From Deltaproteobacteria bacterium (GTDB taxonomy: Bacteria; UBA10199; SPLOWO2-01-44-7): a DNA stretch of 34,680 nucleotides. The DNA lies in assembly GCA_030688705.1 (NCBI GenBank), contig JAUYJH010000061.1, forward strand, positions 1 to 34,680, given 5' to 3'. Below, piece by piece: positions 23,627-31,931 of this stretch (position 1 is its first letter; the number at the start of each line of letters is the position of its first letter). A model generated the notes under the pieces. The model ran no database searches and was not told the DNA's origin. It worked only from the letters and a program-made list of their open reading frames with translations. Made by a program: the position numbers and the translations under genes.

Positions 23627-24648
23627 CAATATAGAAAGTGAACTTCAGGAATTTTTCCTTCAACAATCTGACCCATAGCCCATGCCTTTTCACCCATTTT
23701 GTCGATGGCCCGCAGTGCGGCTTCTTTTTCTGAAGGGCTCACCACCAAAACAAGCCCCACACCGCAATTAAAAACGCGGTGAAATTCATCGTGATCCAGG
23801 CCCCCCTTCACGCGAAACATCTCCATATACTCCGGCACCGGCCAAGCCCCCGCCCTGATCTCTATCGCGGTTCCTTGCGGTAAGATTCGCGGGGGATTTT
23901 CAACCAGTCCGCCGCCCGTTATATGGGCGATTCCCTTCAACAAAACCTCTTTTTTCAATTTCAAAATCAGGGGGGTGTAGAGTTTTGTCGGCAGTAAAAG
24001 AGTTTGGGCAAGGCTCAAATGAGTTTCTGAACAAAGCATCTGCAGATTGAGCCGTTCTTCTTTCACAATGCGGCGTATCAGCGAATAGCCGTTGCTGTGA
24101 AAACCGCTGGAGGCGACGCCGATGACCGCGTCGCCGGGGCGGATTGTTTTTCCGTCGACAATCTGATCTTTTTCAAGCACCCCGACCGCGAATCCGGCGC
24201 AATCAAATTCTCCCGGAGGATAAACCCCCGGCATTTCAGCCGTTTCTCCGCCCAGCAAAGAACAGCCGACTTCACGGCAGGCCTCGGCCATTCCGGCGAC
24301 AACCTGTTTCAATACGGCCCGATCGAGCTGTGCCGAGGCGAGATAGTCCAAAAAGAAAAGGGGCTCGGCGCCAAAACAGCCGATGTCATTGACGCACATG
24401 GCGACACAATCGACGCCGATTCCTTTCCAGCTCTTTAATTGATTGGCCAAAATAACCTTGGTTCCGACTCCATCGGTGGAAGAAACCAAAACCGGATTTT
24501 TGTATTTTTTGAGTTCAAAAAGACCCGCGTAACCGCCGATATCTGCCAAAACCTCGGGGCGTCTTGTTTTGGATACAAGTCCGCTGATATCTTCAACAAA
24601 CTGATCCCCCGCCTGAATATCGACCCCCGCCTTTTTATATTCCGTCAT
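23626..24648 (-). CDS. purM: Phosphoribosylformylglycinamidine cyclo-ligase PurM
   Basis: 340 aa from ATG 24648 (MTEYKKAGVDI, the family's usual start). Converts FGAM to AIR with ATP. Motifs: VSSTDGVGTKVILA, GVDCVAMCVNDIGCFGAEPLFFLDYLA, SLLGGETAEMPGVY, GVASSGFHSNGYSLIR and IAHITGGGLVENPPRILP. The frame extends to a GTG at 24669, but that codon overlaps a TATAGT -10 element, so the ATG is preferred. If TATAGT is used, the leader is only about 13 bases and has no Shine-Dalgarno sequence. The promoter lies in the outer end of the 217-bp inverted repeat. Confidence 0.94.
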   Translation of the reverse strand: MTEYKKAGVDIQAGDQFVEDISGLVSKTRRPEVLADIGGYAGLFELKKYKNPVLVSSTDGVGTKVILANQLKSWKGIGVDCVAMCVNDIGCFGAEPLFFLDYLASAQLDRAVLKQVVAGMAEACREVGCSLLGGETAEMPGVYPPGEFDCAGFAVGVLEKDQIVDGKTIRPGDAVIGVASSGFHSNGYSLIRRIVKEERLNLQMLCSETHLSLAQTLLLPTKLYTPLILKLKKEVLLKGIAHITGGGLVENPPRILPQGTAIEIRAGAWPVPEYMEMFRVKGGLDHDEFHRVFNCGVGLVLVVSPSEKEAALRAIDKMGEKAWAMGQIVEGKIPEVHFLY

Positions 24649-24667
24649 ATTAAGGAGTACAAAAGCC

Positions 24668-24673
24668 ACTATA
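24668..24673 (-). promoter_or_regulatory. Candidate -10 element for purM
   Basis: TATAGT, preceded by TG, in the left end of the inverted repeat and directed at purM. No good -35 hexamer is seen 17 bp upstream. The predicted start near 24661 leaves about 13 bases before the ATG. Confidence 0.4.
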
Positions 24674-24844
24674 CATCACTCGGCGAAAGCTTCCGCTCGC
24701 CGGTTTCGAACAGCCGCGACTTTTTTTGGGTCGACCCAAAAAATTCGCTCCTCTGTCGGCGTTTTTATTTATGGATCCCGGATGTGAAAATCGCCTTACG
24801 CAGGCTTTTCTTAACCGACTCGCTCGCGCTTTCGCCATATCGTG

Positions 24845-24850
24845 TATAGT
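24845..24850 (+). promoter_or_regulatory. Candidate -10 element for recG
   Basis: The mirror copy, TATAGT in the right end of the inverted repeat, faces recG. The resulting leader would be about 110 bases. Confidence 0.35.
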
Positions 24851-24870
24851 GCCTTTCGTACTCATTAGTA

Positions 24871-24905
24871 AGAGGGGAGATTCTCTATCTTTTCTCTCCC
24901 GCTCT
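24871..24905 (+). other. Leader hairpin upstream of recG
   Basis: AGAGGGGAGA (24871-24880) pairs with TCTCCC-G-CTCT (24895-24905), with one bulged G and a 14-base pyrimidine-rich loop. The rest of the leader to 24970 shows no other feature and no clear ribosome site for recG. Confidence 0.35.
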
Positions 24906-24970
24906 GCCAATAGAAAAAACAGGAAATTTTGCCATTTGCCTTTCGTTCTTCACTTTTATAGCCTCCCTTC

Positions 24971-27100
24971 ATGTACAAGGGGCCTCCAAAGACGACCGAT
25001 GTCCCTCTGGCCACTCCCGTTCAATTTGTTAAAGGGGTCGGTCCGGCACTTGCGAAAAAACTGGCACGCTTGAATGTCTTTACCGTTGAAGATCTTTTTT
25101 ATCTGATTCCAAACCGCTATATCGACCGTCGAAAAATCGATACCATTGCCGAGTTAACTCCTGGAAAAGAGAAAACGACTGTCGGCCATGTGCTGGGAAG
25201 CGGGGTCTATTTTTTGGGGAAAAAGGGGAAACAGGTTTTTGATGTGGTGATCGGCGACAAGACCGGTAAAATTTCCGCGAAGTGGTTTCATTTTCGCCAC
25301 CAGCAGATGAAAAATCTTTTTCCCGTCGGCAAAAAGGTTTTGCTGGCAGGCGAGGTGACCCAATTTAAAAACAAACTGCAATTTTTTCATCCCGAAGTGG
25401 AATTGCTTGAGGGGGACGGCGATTCTTTGGAAATCGGCGGCAAAATTCTCCCCGTCTATCCTTTGACCGAGGGGCTCTATCAAAAAACAATGCGGAGAAT
25501 TCTCCGCAACGCATGGGACGGTTTTGGGCATCATTTGCGCCCCGCGCTCCCGCTCGATTTTTTGGAACGGCACGGATTGGCCGATCCGTGGGAGTCGGTT
25601 TCACTGCTCCATTTTCCGTCCTCGGACATCGATGCGGAACTGCTGAACAGCCGCCGTTCGCAGGCTCACAAGACGCTTATTTTTGATGAATTTTTCTTTT
25701 TGGAATTGGGGCTGGCGCTTAAAAAAGCGAAAGCGACAAAGGAAGAAGGGATTGCCTTTCCAAAAAATCTTAAATTGGCGGAGATTTTCAAAAAAACCCT
25801 TCCTTTTGAACTGACCGCGGCGCAAAAAAAAGTGATCGAGGAAATCAGCCAAGAGATGGAAAAACCGTTTCCCATGAACCGGCTTATCCAAGGGGACGTC
25901 GGCTCCGGGAAGACAGTGGTGGCCTTGGCCTGTTGCCTGCAGGCCATTGCCGGCGGATATCAGGCGGCGATCATGGCGCCGACCGAAATTCTGGCGGAAC
26001 AGCATTTTTTCACCATCAAAAATTATCTCTCGCAAATGGGGATTCCGGTCGGCTTGATGACCGGCGGGGTCAAAGGGGAAGAACGGGCAAGGTTGTACAA
26101 GGCCTGCGCCACCGGCGAAATTCCTTTAATGATCGGAACGCACGCGTTGATACAAGACGATCTGGAATTTGCAAAACTGGGTTTGGTGGTGATTGATGAA
26201 CAACATCGCTTTGGTGTTTTGCAAAGACAGGCCCTTCATAAAAAAGGAAAAACCCCCGATGTGCTGGTGATGACGGCGACCCCCATTCCCAGAACATTGG
26301 CCCTGACGGCTTACGGCGATCTGGATGTGTCGGTCATTGATGAACTCCCCAAAGGGAGAAAACCGATTTTTACAAGGCTCTATGGAGAAAAGCAGAGAGA
26401 AAAATTGTATGAGGGAATGTTCACGGAACTCAAAAAGGGGCATCAGGTTTTTGTCGTCTATCCGCTGATTGAAGAGAGTGAAAAAGTCGATTTGAAAAAC
26501 GCGACCGAAATGTCCGAAGAGCTCTCCCGCATTTTTTCTCCCGATTACACGGTGGCGCTTCTGCATGGGCGTCTTGCCATGCCGCAAAAAGAAAAAATTA
26601 TGGCCGATTTTAAAAATCAGAAAATCCAGGTTCTGGCGGCCACTTCCGTGGTGGAAGTGGGGGTCGATTGTCCCAATGCCACGGTGATGGTGGTGGAACA
26701 TGCCGAGCGTTTCGGCCTCTCCCAGTTGCATCAGCTTCGGGGGAGGGTAGGGCGGAGCACCCATCAATCGTTTTGTATTTTGATGGCCGATTATCGCCGC
26801 TCGGAAGATGCAAAAAGGCGGCTCAAAATCATGACCGAAACGAATGATGGGTTCCAAATTGCCGAAGAAGATCTGGCTATCAGAGGTCCCGGGGAATTTT
26901 TGGGAACGCGGCAGGCAGGCCTTCCTGATTTCAGGGTTGCCGATCTTTCCCGTGATTTTGACATTTTAACGCTTGCCCGCAAAGCCGCATTTGAATTAGT
27001 AGAGAAAGATCCCAATTTGAATCTGATGGAACACCAGGCTTTTCGCAAAATTTTGAAATCGCGTTGGAAAGGTAAATTGGAGCTTGTTCAAATTGCTTAA
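24971..27100 (+). CDS. recG: ATP-dependent DNA helicase RecG
   Basis: 709 aa. Branch-migrating helicase acting on stalled forks and Holliday junctions. The N-terminal helix-hairpin-helix/wedge part (VQFVKGVGPALAKKLARLNVFTVEDLFYLIPNRYIDR) and OB-fold wedge are followed by helicase motifs: Walker A RLIQGDVGSGKTVVA (about residue 305), APTEILAEQHF, DEQH box VIDEQHRFGVLQR, MTATPIPRTLALT, LHGRLAMPQKEKIM, TSVVEVGVDCPNATVMV and QLRGRVGRS. The C-terminal IRGPGEFLGTRQAGLPDF is the RecG-specific hook. ATG 24971 is accepted because conserved sequence starts soon after; no Shine-Dalgarno sequence is visible. The next gene begins at or just after its stop. Confidence 0.95.
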   Translation: MYKGPPKTTDVPLATPVQFVKGVGPALAKKLARLNVFTVEDLFYLIPNRYIDRRKIDTIAELTPGKEKTTVGHVLGSGVYFLGKKGKQVFDVVIGDKTGKISAKWFHFRHQQMKNLFPVGKKVLLAGEVTQFKNKLQFFHPEVELLEGDGDSLEIGGKILPVYPLTEGLYQKTMRRILRNAWDGFGHHLRPALPLDFLERHGLADPWESVSLLHFPSSDIDAELLNSRRSQAHKTLIFDEFFFLELGLALKKAKATKEEGIAFPKNLKLAEIFKKTLPFELTAAQKKVIEEISQEMEKPFPMNRLIQGDVGSGKTVVALACCLQAIAGGYQAAIMAPTEILAEQHFFTIKNYLSQMGIPVGLMTGGVKGEERARLYKACATGEIPLMIGTHALIQDDLEFAKLGLVVIDEQHRFGVLQRQALHKKGKTPDVLVMTATPIPRTLALTAYGDLDVSVIDELPKGRKPIFTRLYGEKQREKLYEGMFTELKKGHQVFVVYPLIEESEKVDLKNATEMSEELSRIFSPDYTVALLHGRLAMPQKEKIMADFKNQKIQVLAATSVVEVGVDCPNATVMVVEHAERFGLSQLHQLRGRVGRSTHQSFCILMADYRRSEDAKRRLKIMTETNDGFQIAEEDLAIRGPGEFLGTRQAGLPDFRVADLSRDFDILTLARKAAFELVEKDPNLNLMEHQAFRKILKSRWKGKLELVQIA

Positions 27101-27113
27101 CCTCTCCGCCTTC

Positions 27114-30100
27114 ATGCCGGCCCGCCTGATAACCAACCTGATCCAGACGCACCCCCCTGCGGACATCATAGAGCCTCTGGCCGGTATCGGCGACGTTTTG
27201 GCCGAAACGGGAGAAATGAAAACAGTCCGCAGTCTTGCCGTACAGCTTTTTGTTTTGAAAAATTCAAAAACGCCCTCCGGGGAGCAAAATGCGCGGCGAA
27301 GACTGCAAGAAATTGTGGGCGGTTTGCAGACCGCTCAATGGGATAAAATTCTGGACAACCGGCATTTTGTCGCTTCCATTTGGGAGCACGCTTCGGCATT
27401 TCTTTCCAGGCAGGGCGTCAAAAATCCCTTTTTGCCGACCGAACTTCCCTTAACCGTTACCGAACATCCCTTGGGCGGTATTGTCAGGCCCGACCCAAGC
27501 AACCCAGCACAGGTGCGCATTTTGCTGGCCATTCGTTATGGCGCGGAAAAAACCGCAGTGGCGGGACTCACAAACAATGGGGCCCGTTTGGAAATCCATC
27601 TGAAAGGGAGTGATGACAGTTTACAAAATTCTCTACAGCCTCTTTTTCCCGTGCCGGTGTCGGTGGAACAAGGACTTAAGAGAGTGAGCATTCAGGTTGC
27701 TCTGGAAGAAGTTCTTTCTCTTTTGGATCGGCTTAATCAGCTTGGGCCGCAACTGATGAACAAGGGAACCGCATCCAATTTAATGCGTACCCTGCTCGCC
27801 GCCCAGGCGCATGTAAGGGGAATGGAGCTGGCTTGGAAAAATATCGAGTCGGTCGCAAGCCGCATGGAACCGGATATTGCGGAAAAAGAGAATAAGCGTT
27901 TAAAACGAATAGAGGCCCTTTATCGGGAGGTAAAAACAAAAGAGGAAAGATTGGAAGTCCTATGGAGGCTTTTTCCGGCTCTGACGGAGCATTTGCCCGA
28001 ATTCAATCGATTGGCCATAGAGATATTTTCGCTGAACGCGGCATTCGAGACGCTGGTCCTCCAATTTTACGAACCCCTTCCGCTTCGCCCCCGCCACCCG
28101 GAATTGCGCTCGCTTTTGAACGCCTTGAAGTTTTATGTTTCACCAAAAGGATACGGCAAACCGTCGCTTTTATCCCGCCGCATCCATGACATGGTCAACG
28201 ATTGCGCCGTTATTCAGGATTCCATTGAAAAAGACCCGATGTTCGGCGTGGAAAGAGAATTTTGGCCGGGTTCCATCCGGCAGCCTTTTGACGTATTGAC
28301 GCAATTTTTGGAGGACGCGCAAAAAAACGCCGATGCAGTGCGTGACCTCCTTGCGCAAATCAAAAAGAAAATGGCTCTCCCTTCGCCGCAGACCAGAGAA
28401 ATGCAAGCCCTTCTGAAACAATCTCTCTTTTTGATCTCCGAGGTGTTGGGCCCCCTGCCGGGCGAGGCGGGAGACTTTTTGGCGGCGGGCAGGGGAACCA
28501 GGCTTCGCAGACGTTTCAATAAAAGGGAGCGGTGGGAGAACCATCTCAACCGGATTCGCGGCAAAATTATTGAAGAAAGGCAAAAACCGTTTGAAATACC
28601 CCCTGAACAACTCCAAGAATTTGAAGCAATCTATTTTTCCCTTCCCGACCTGATTGTCCGGATTGCCGCCAAAGAGAGGATTGCCAAGGGTCTTTCAAGT
28701 GATTCCAAAAACATTCATTTACAATCAGTCATCGATAACGTCATGGCGTATCGCGTGACCCTGGGGAGGTTCAGACGGGCATACAAGATTTTTTATCAGC
28801 ATAGAAAACGGAATGGGGATCCTGTGGAACTTCTCAAACCCTTTTATCTGGACGTGCGCCGCTACAAACACAAAATGAACACTCATTTGAACCGGGTGGA
28901 AAAAGCGGTGGCTTTTTTACAGCGGCAACATAGAGCAGGGGCGGGGCCGGTGCCGGCAAAACAAAAGAGATATCCGGTTCCTGACCGCGGGCTCGATATT
29001 CCGGGCCACACGGTGGTTGTCAAAGAGGGATGGGGCCGGATTGACGGGGTGAAGGTGGAGATAAAAGGTCCGGTCAAAACGCAAAATGAAAAATTGAAAC
29101 AGGTCGCCTTGCTTTTGGATATCCCCGAGGCCGAGTTGGCAAAAAGCGTTGCTTTGGCCCACCCGATGTTCAAAGAGAGGGTACGAAAAAAAATTCTGCG
29201 GGGCGAACCGTTGCGCCGGCTGGTCAAAATTAACGAAGGGGCCGGCATTGCCGTTATTCATGATGAACGTTTTGGCACGGTTTTTTATATTCCCTACAAT
29301 TCCGGCTGGGTCATGCGTCAGGCAAAAGCCATGGTCCCGATGATTCCGGGGGCGGGGGGCGCCCGCTCCACCGGAGCCACCATGCAGGCCCCTATGGTGA
29401 GACTTCGTTCCCTAAAATACAACGCGGTCACCTTCGATACGCCTAATCATGGTCTTGCCGTGAGAGACGCATATTTTAACGACCTCAAAAAATTCATGGA
29501 ATGGATCGATGTCGTGCTCGGGTATTTCCGTTTTCTGGCCAATGAAGGCCCCAGAATTTTGCCGCTCGTTCCTATCGGCAGAAGCCACGGTGAAAACACA
29601 CTGCTCCAATACGCGGTCGATCATCCCGGAAAGCTGGATGGATTGATCGGCGTTTCCGGATACGACCCGGCGTGGGATGACAGGACATTTCCCCATTTGT
29701 TGGAAAGGATCAAAGAAGGTGATTTTGTGCCGCACCCGGCCGGCCTTGTGATGGCCGCCGCGCACGACGGGGTTAAGCTTGCGGTCGAAGGGGCCTTTTT
29801 GAATGAAGAGGGAACGATTACGGCCCCCAGTCGGGACGCTATGAGTATTAAAGTGGATGGCGATAAAAAACCTCCCCAATGGGCCTTTTTGGATCCTCTC
29901 ACCTGCGGAGCATGGGTTTTAACACCGAGTCTCCACTTTAGTGCAACGCAAGACACCGATTATCAAGGGGTTGATCGTTTTTGGGAGGAAAGGACGGCAT
30001 GGGTGGAAGGACTGCCGGGGGACCACAGGATAGTGGTGATTCCCGGCGGCAGACACGATCTTTTATCCCTGGGGGGGATGCAGGTTTTTCCGCATGAAAA

Positions 30101-30194
30101 AAAGAGGATACAGATTGTTTATTCCAGAATTGACGCCTTTATAACCTCTGTTATTGCCAATTTCACCGCCCGCCAAGGGGGGGTTGACTTATGA
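27114..30194 (+). CDS. Large protein of unknown function with C-terminal alpha/beta-hydrolase domain
   Basis: 1026 aa from ATG 27114; TTG codons at 27084 and 27093 are alternatives overlapping recG. There is no signal peptide. About 700 N-terminal residues are mostly helical and charged and match no family I know. The C-terminus (about 730-1020) looks like a serine hydrolase: PGAGG (oxyanion region), VTFDTPNHG (the D-x-PGHG position), nucleophile elbow GRSHG with Ser824, candidate acid Asp947 or Asp949 (TQDTDYQG) and His981 (GGRHDLLS). The triad order is right for the fold. Substrate is unknown. It overlaps glpX by four bases (ATGA), so recG, this gene and glpX appear to form one transcription unit. 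Confidence 0.75.
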   Translation: MPARLITNLIQTHPPADIIEPLAGIGDVLAETGEMKTVRSLAVQLFVLKNSKTPSGEQNARRRLQEIVGGLQTAQWDKILDNRHFVASIWEHASAFLSRQGVKNPFLPTELPLTVTEHPLGGIVRPDPSNPAQVRILLAIRYGAEKTAVAGLTNNGARLEIHLKGSDDSLQNSLQPLFPVPVSVEQGLKRVSIQVALEEVLSLLDRLNQLGPQLMNKGTASNLMRTLLAAQAHVRGMELAWKNIESVASRMEPDIAEKENKRLKRIEALYREVKTKEERLEVLWRLFPALTEHLPEFNRLAIEIFSLNAAFETLVLQFYEPLPLRPRHPELRSLLNALKFYVSPKGYGKPSLLSRRIHDMVNDCAVIQDSIEKDPMFGVEREFWPGSIRQPFDVLTQFLEDAQKNADAVRDLLAQIKKKMALPSPQTREMQALLKQSLFLISEVLGPLPGEAGDFLAAGRGTRLRRRFNKRERWENHLNRIRGKIIEERQKPFEIPPEQLQEFEAIYFSLPDLIVRIAAKERIAKGLSSDSKNIHLQSVIDNVMAYRVTLGRFRRAYKIFYQHRKRNGDPVELLKPFYLDVRRYKHKMNTHLNRVEKAVAFLQRQHRAGAGPVPAKQKRYPVPDRGLDIPGHTVVVKEGWGRIDGVKVEIKGPVKTQNEKLKQVALLLDIPEAELAKSVALAHPMFKERVRKKILRGEPLRRLVKINEGAGIAVIHDERFGTVFYIPYNSGWVMRQAKAMVPMIPGAGGARSTGATMQAPMVRLRSLKYNAVTFDTPNHGLAVRDAYFNDLKKFMEWIDVVLGYFRFLANEGPRILPLVPIGRSHGENTLLQYAVDHPGKLDGLIGVSGYDPAWDDRTFPHLLERIKEGDFVPHPAGLVMAAAHDGVKLAVEGAFLNEEGTITAPSRDAMSIKVDGDKKPPQWAFLDPLTCGAWVLTPSLHFSATQDTDYQGVDRFWEERTAWVEGLPGDHRIVVIPGGRHDLLSLGGMQVFPHEKKRIQIVYSRIDAFITSVIANFTARQGGVDL

Positions 30195-31177
30195 AAAAGC
30201 GCTTGCTACAGAAGCCCCCCATGGATCGAAATCTTGCATTAGAGTGTGTTCGCGTAACCGAAGCGGCGGCGTTGTCTGCGGCCCGTTGGGTTGGCAAGGG
30301 GGATAATGACGCGGCCGATCAGGCGGCGGTCAATGCCATGCGGACTACGCTAAATAGTCTTCATATTCGCGGCCGTGTCGTCATCGGTGAGGGGGAGCGG
30401 GATGAAGCCCCCATGCTTTATATCGGTGAAGAGGTTGGCGATGGAGGCGGTCCGCAGGTCGATATCGCCGTCGATCCTCTGGAAGGGACAACCATTACGG
30501 CGCAGGGGGGTGTCAATGCCCTCGCTGTGATCGGCATTGCCAATAAAGGGGAGTTTTTGAATGCCCCCGATACTTACATGGAAAAAATTGCGGTCGGTCC
30601 CGATGCCAAAGGGGCGATTGATCTGACAAAATCTCCAACAGAAAATCTAAAAAATATTGCCAAGGCCAAAGGGGTCGCCATTGAGAATTTGACGGTCATT
30701 ATTTTGGAAAGAGACCGCCATAAAGAATTGATCGCCGAAGTAAGGGGGTCCGGGGCGCGCATCCGTCTGATTCAGGATGGTGACATTTCCGCCGCTTTGG
30801 CCACCTGTTTTCCCGATCGCGGTGTCGATGTCTTGATGGGGACCGGCGGCGCGCCGGAGGGTGTCTTGGCTGCGGCGGCATTGCGCTGTGTCGGCGGCGA
30901 TATTCAGGGGCGTCTTGTTTTCAGAAACGAGAAAGAAAAAGAACGGGCGCAGGAAATGGGGATTCGCGAGTTTCAGAAAATCTATCGGATTCATGAGCTG
31001 GCCGGCGGCGACGTGATGTTTGCCGCGACCGGGGTCACCAATGGGGATTTTTTGCAAGGGGTCCGTTTTTTTCCGGGCGGGGCAGAGACCCATTCCATGG
31101 TGATGCGTTCGCAAACAGGAACCGTCCGTTATTTGAAGGCAACCCATAACTTCGACGTCAAACGCCCGACTTTCTAG
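30191..31177 (+). CDS. glpX: Fructose-1,6-bisphosphatase class II (GlpX)
   Basis: 328 aa. Gluconeogenic phosphatase dependent on Mn2+ or Mg2+. Motifs: MDRNLALECVRVTEAAALSAARWVGKGD, metal-binding VVIGEGERDEAPMLYIGEEVG, DPLEGTTITAQGG and VDVLMGTGGAPEGVLAAAALRC. ATG 30191 overlaps the upstream stop (ATGA) and has a G-rich ribosome site (30176-30182), which favours it over the second ATG at 30221 (MDRN), where the core homology begins; ten extra N-terminal residues result. A sedoheptulose-1,7-bisphosphatase activity is possible in this family. Confidence 0.93.
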   Translation: MKKRLLQKPPMDRNLALECVRVTEAAALSAARWVGKGDNDAADQAAVNAMRTTLNSLHIRGRVVIGEGERDEAPMLYIGEEVGDGGGPQVDIAVDPLEGTTITAQGGVNALAVIGIANKGEFLNAPDTYMEKIAVGPDAKGAIDLTKSPTENLKNIAKAKGVAIENLTVIILERDRHKELIAEVRGSGARIRLIQDGDISAALATCFPDRGVDVLMGTGGAPEGVLAAAALRCVGGDIQGRLVFRNEKEKERAQEMGIREFQKIYRIHELAGGDVMFAATGVTNGDFLQGVRFFPGGAETHSMVMRSQTGTVRYLKATHNFDVKRPTF

Positions 31178-31210
31178 CAAACTGTGAAAGACATCATTCC
31201 CGCCCCCGAT

Positions 31211-31353
31211 GTCATTCCCGCGGAAGCGGGAATCTCGAGGGCAGGCTCCAGCGGGAATCTCGAGGGCAGGCTCCAGCCGGAATCCAGAAGTGTTTAAAAC
31301 GACTGGACCCCGGCTGGAGCCTGCCCCGTACTCCGATACGGGGCCGGGGTGAC
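31211..31353. repeat. Composite REP-like element with internal direct repeat
   Basis: It runs from GTCATTCCCGC to GGGGTGAC. It contains two overlapping direct copies, 25 bp apart, of GCGGGAATCTCGAGGGCAGG-type sequence (31226 and 31251); the same module occurs at 19272. The right half (CCGGCTGGAGCCTGCCCC) is the inverted complement of the left, so a long hairpin is possible. CCCCGTACTCCGATACGGGG makes a second stem. It occupies nearly all of the 187-bp gap between glpX and the SRPBCC gene. Confidence 0.75.
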
Positions 31354-31364
31354 GAATAAACAAC

Positions 31365-31796
31365 ATGGTCTCCCAAAAAATCCTAATTAAAGCCCCCATC
31401 GAGACTGTTTTTAACAGTATTGTCGATTTTGCAAATTATCCCAAATTTCTTCCCGAAATAAAATCAGCCAAAATCGATCGGCGCAAAGATCGTGAAATAG
31501 AGGTCTCTTTCAAAATCAATCTGATCAAAGAAATTAACTACACCCTAAAAGTGGAACTCGACCCCCCATCCGGCGTTTACTGGAAACTCAAAAAAGGGGA
31601 TTTAATGAAAAGTAACGAGGGGAGTTGGGAGTTAAAAGCAAAAGGGGATACGGTCACAGAAGCGGTCTATTCCATCGATGTTACTTTTGGTCTTTGGGTT
31701 CCCAATGCGATCACTGAAGCCTTGGTTGCAAAAAACCTGCCACAGACTTTGAAGAGATTTAAAAAGAGAGCCGAGGGATTACATAGAAAATCCTAA
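31365..31796 (+). CDS. SRPBCC/COQ10-like (polyketide cyclase/dehydrase) protein
   Basis: 143 aa, one START-like helix-grip domain: an initial strand (VSQKILIKAPIETVFNSIVDFANYPKFLPEIKSAKI) with the typical Pro-x-x-x-Val-Phe and Asp-x-x-x-Tyr-Pro-x-Phe-x-Pro pattern, a beta-sheet, and a long C-terminal helix (NLPQTLKRFKKRAEGL). The family binds lipids or quinones (COQ10, RatA-like). There is no signal peptide and the ligand is unknown. The stop codon is supplied by a copy of the AT-rich repeat (CCTAAATAC). Confidence 0.8.
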   Translation: MVSQKILIKAPIETVFNSIVDFANYPKFLPEIKSAKIDRRKDREIEVSFKINLIKEINYTLKVELDPPSGVYWKLKKGDLMKSNEGSWELKAKGDTVTEAVYSIDVTFGLWVPNAITEALVAKNLPQTLKRFKKRAEGLHRKS

Positions 31797-31819
31797 ATAC
31801 TAATTCCTAAATTCTAAAG
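31787..31819. repeat. Single arm of the AT-rich repeat family
   Basis: AAAATCCTAAATACTAATTC-type sequence matching the left arm of copy B (18100). It overlaps the last two codons of the SRPBCC gene. No matching right arm follows. The rest of the gap to 31884 shows nothing I can name. Confidence 0.6.
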
Positions 31820-31884
31820 GGCACATCTGAAAACTGTCCAGTAACCGGGGTCAGATCACCTTGATCCGGCGCATCGGCCGTTAT

Positions 31885-31920
31885 AAGCAACAAAAATAGA
31901 GAACAACCGATAACTATAAT
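31885..31920 (+). promoter_or_regulatory. Candidate sigma28-like promoter for the subtilase
   Basis: AAGCAAC (31885-31891), 15 bp, CCGATAACT (31907-31915): the same bipartite motif and spacing as before the type-3 repeat protein at 7566. A perfect TATAAT (31915-31920) overlaps its end, so a sigma70 promoter is an alternative. The ribosome site GAGGAAG (31921-31927) lies immediately after, as in the 7566 copy. Confidence 0.45.
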
Positions 31921-31931
31921 GAGGAAGATAA

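Larger units (their letters stand above)
24651..24867. mobile_element. 217-bp imperfect inverted-repeat element (MITE-like)
   Basis: The two ends, 24651-24705 (read on minus) and 24813-24867 (plus), align without gaps over 55 bp with 40 identities. Invariant blocks are GCTTTCGCC, TGTATAGTG, GTACTC and a terminal TTA. Weaker inverted similarity continues inward (GAACAGCC against GAAAAGCC). The outermost TA on each side could be a target duplication, as in mariner/IS630-type MITEs. A 22-bp palindrome (six T, GGGTCGACCC, six A) sits at 24722-24743. It carries no credible gene. Together with the leader after it, it makes up the roughly 320-bp purM-recG gap. Confidence 0.6.

Noticed and set aside
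24690..24720. T-loop-like GGTTTCGAA sequence suggesting a tRNA
   Set aside because: No acceptor stem, D-arm or anticodon arm can be drawn around it; it is part of the inverted repeat.
24650..24910. 86-aa minus-strand and overlapping plus-strand ORFs in the purM-recG gap
   Set aside because: They fall in the 217-bp inverted repeat. The open frames follow from its symmetry rather than from coding.
31820..31884. Riboswitch or small RNA before the subtilase
   Set aside because: GGGGTCAGATCACC and nearby bases give only weak pairing; I see no known aptamer or terminator.
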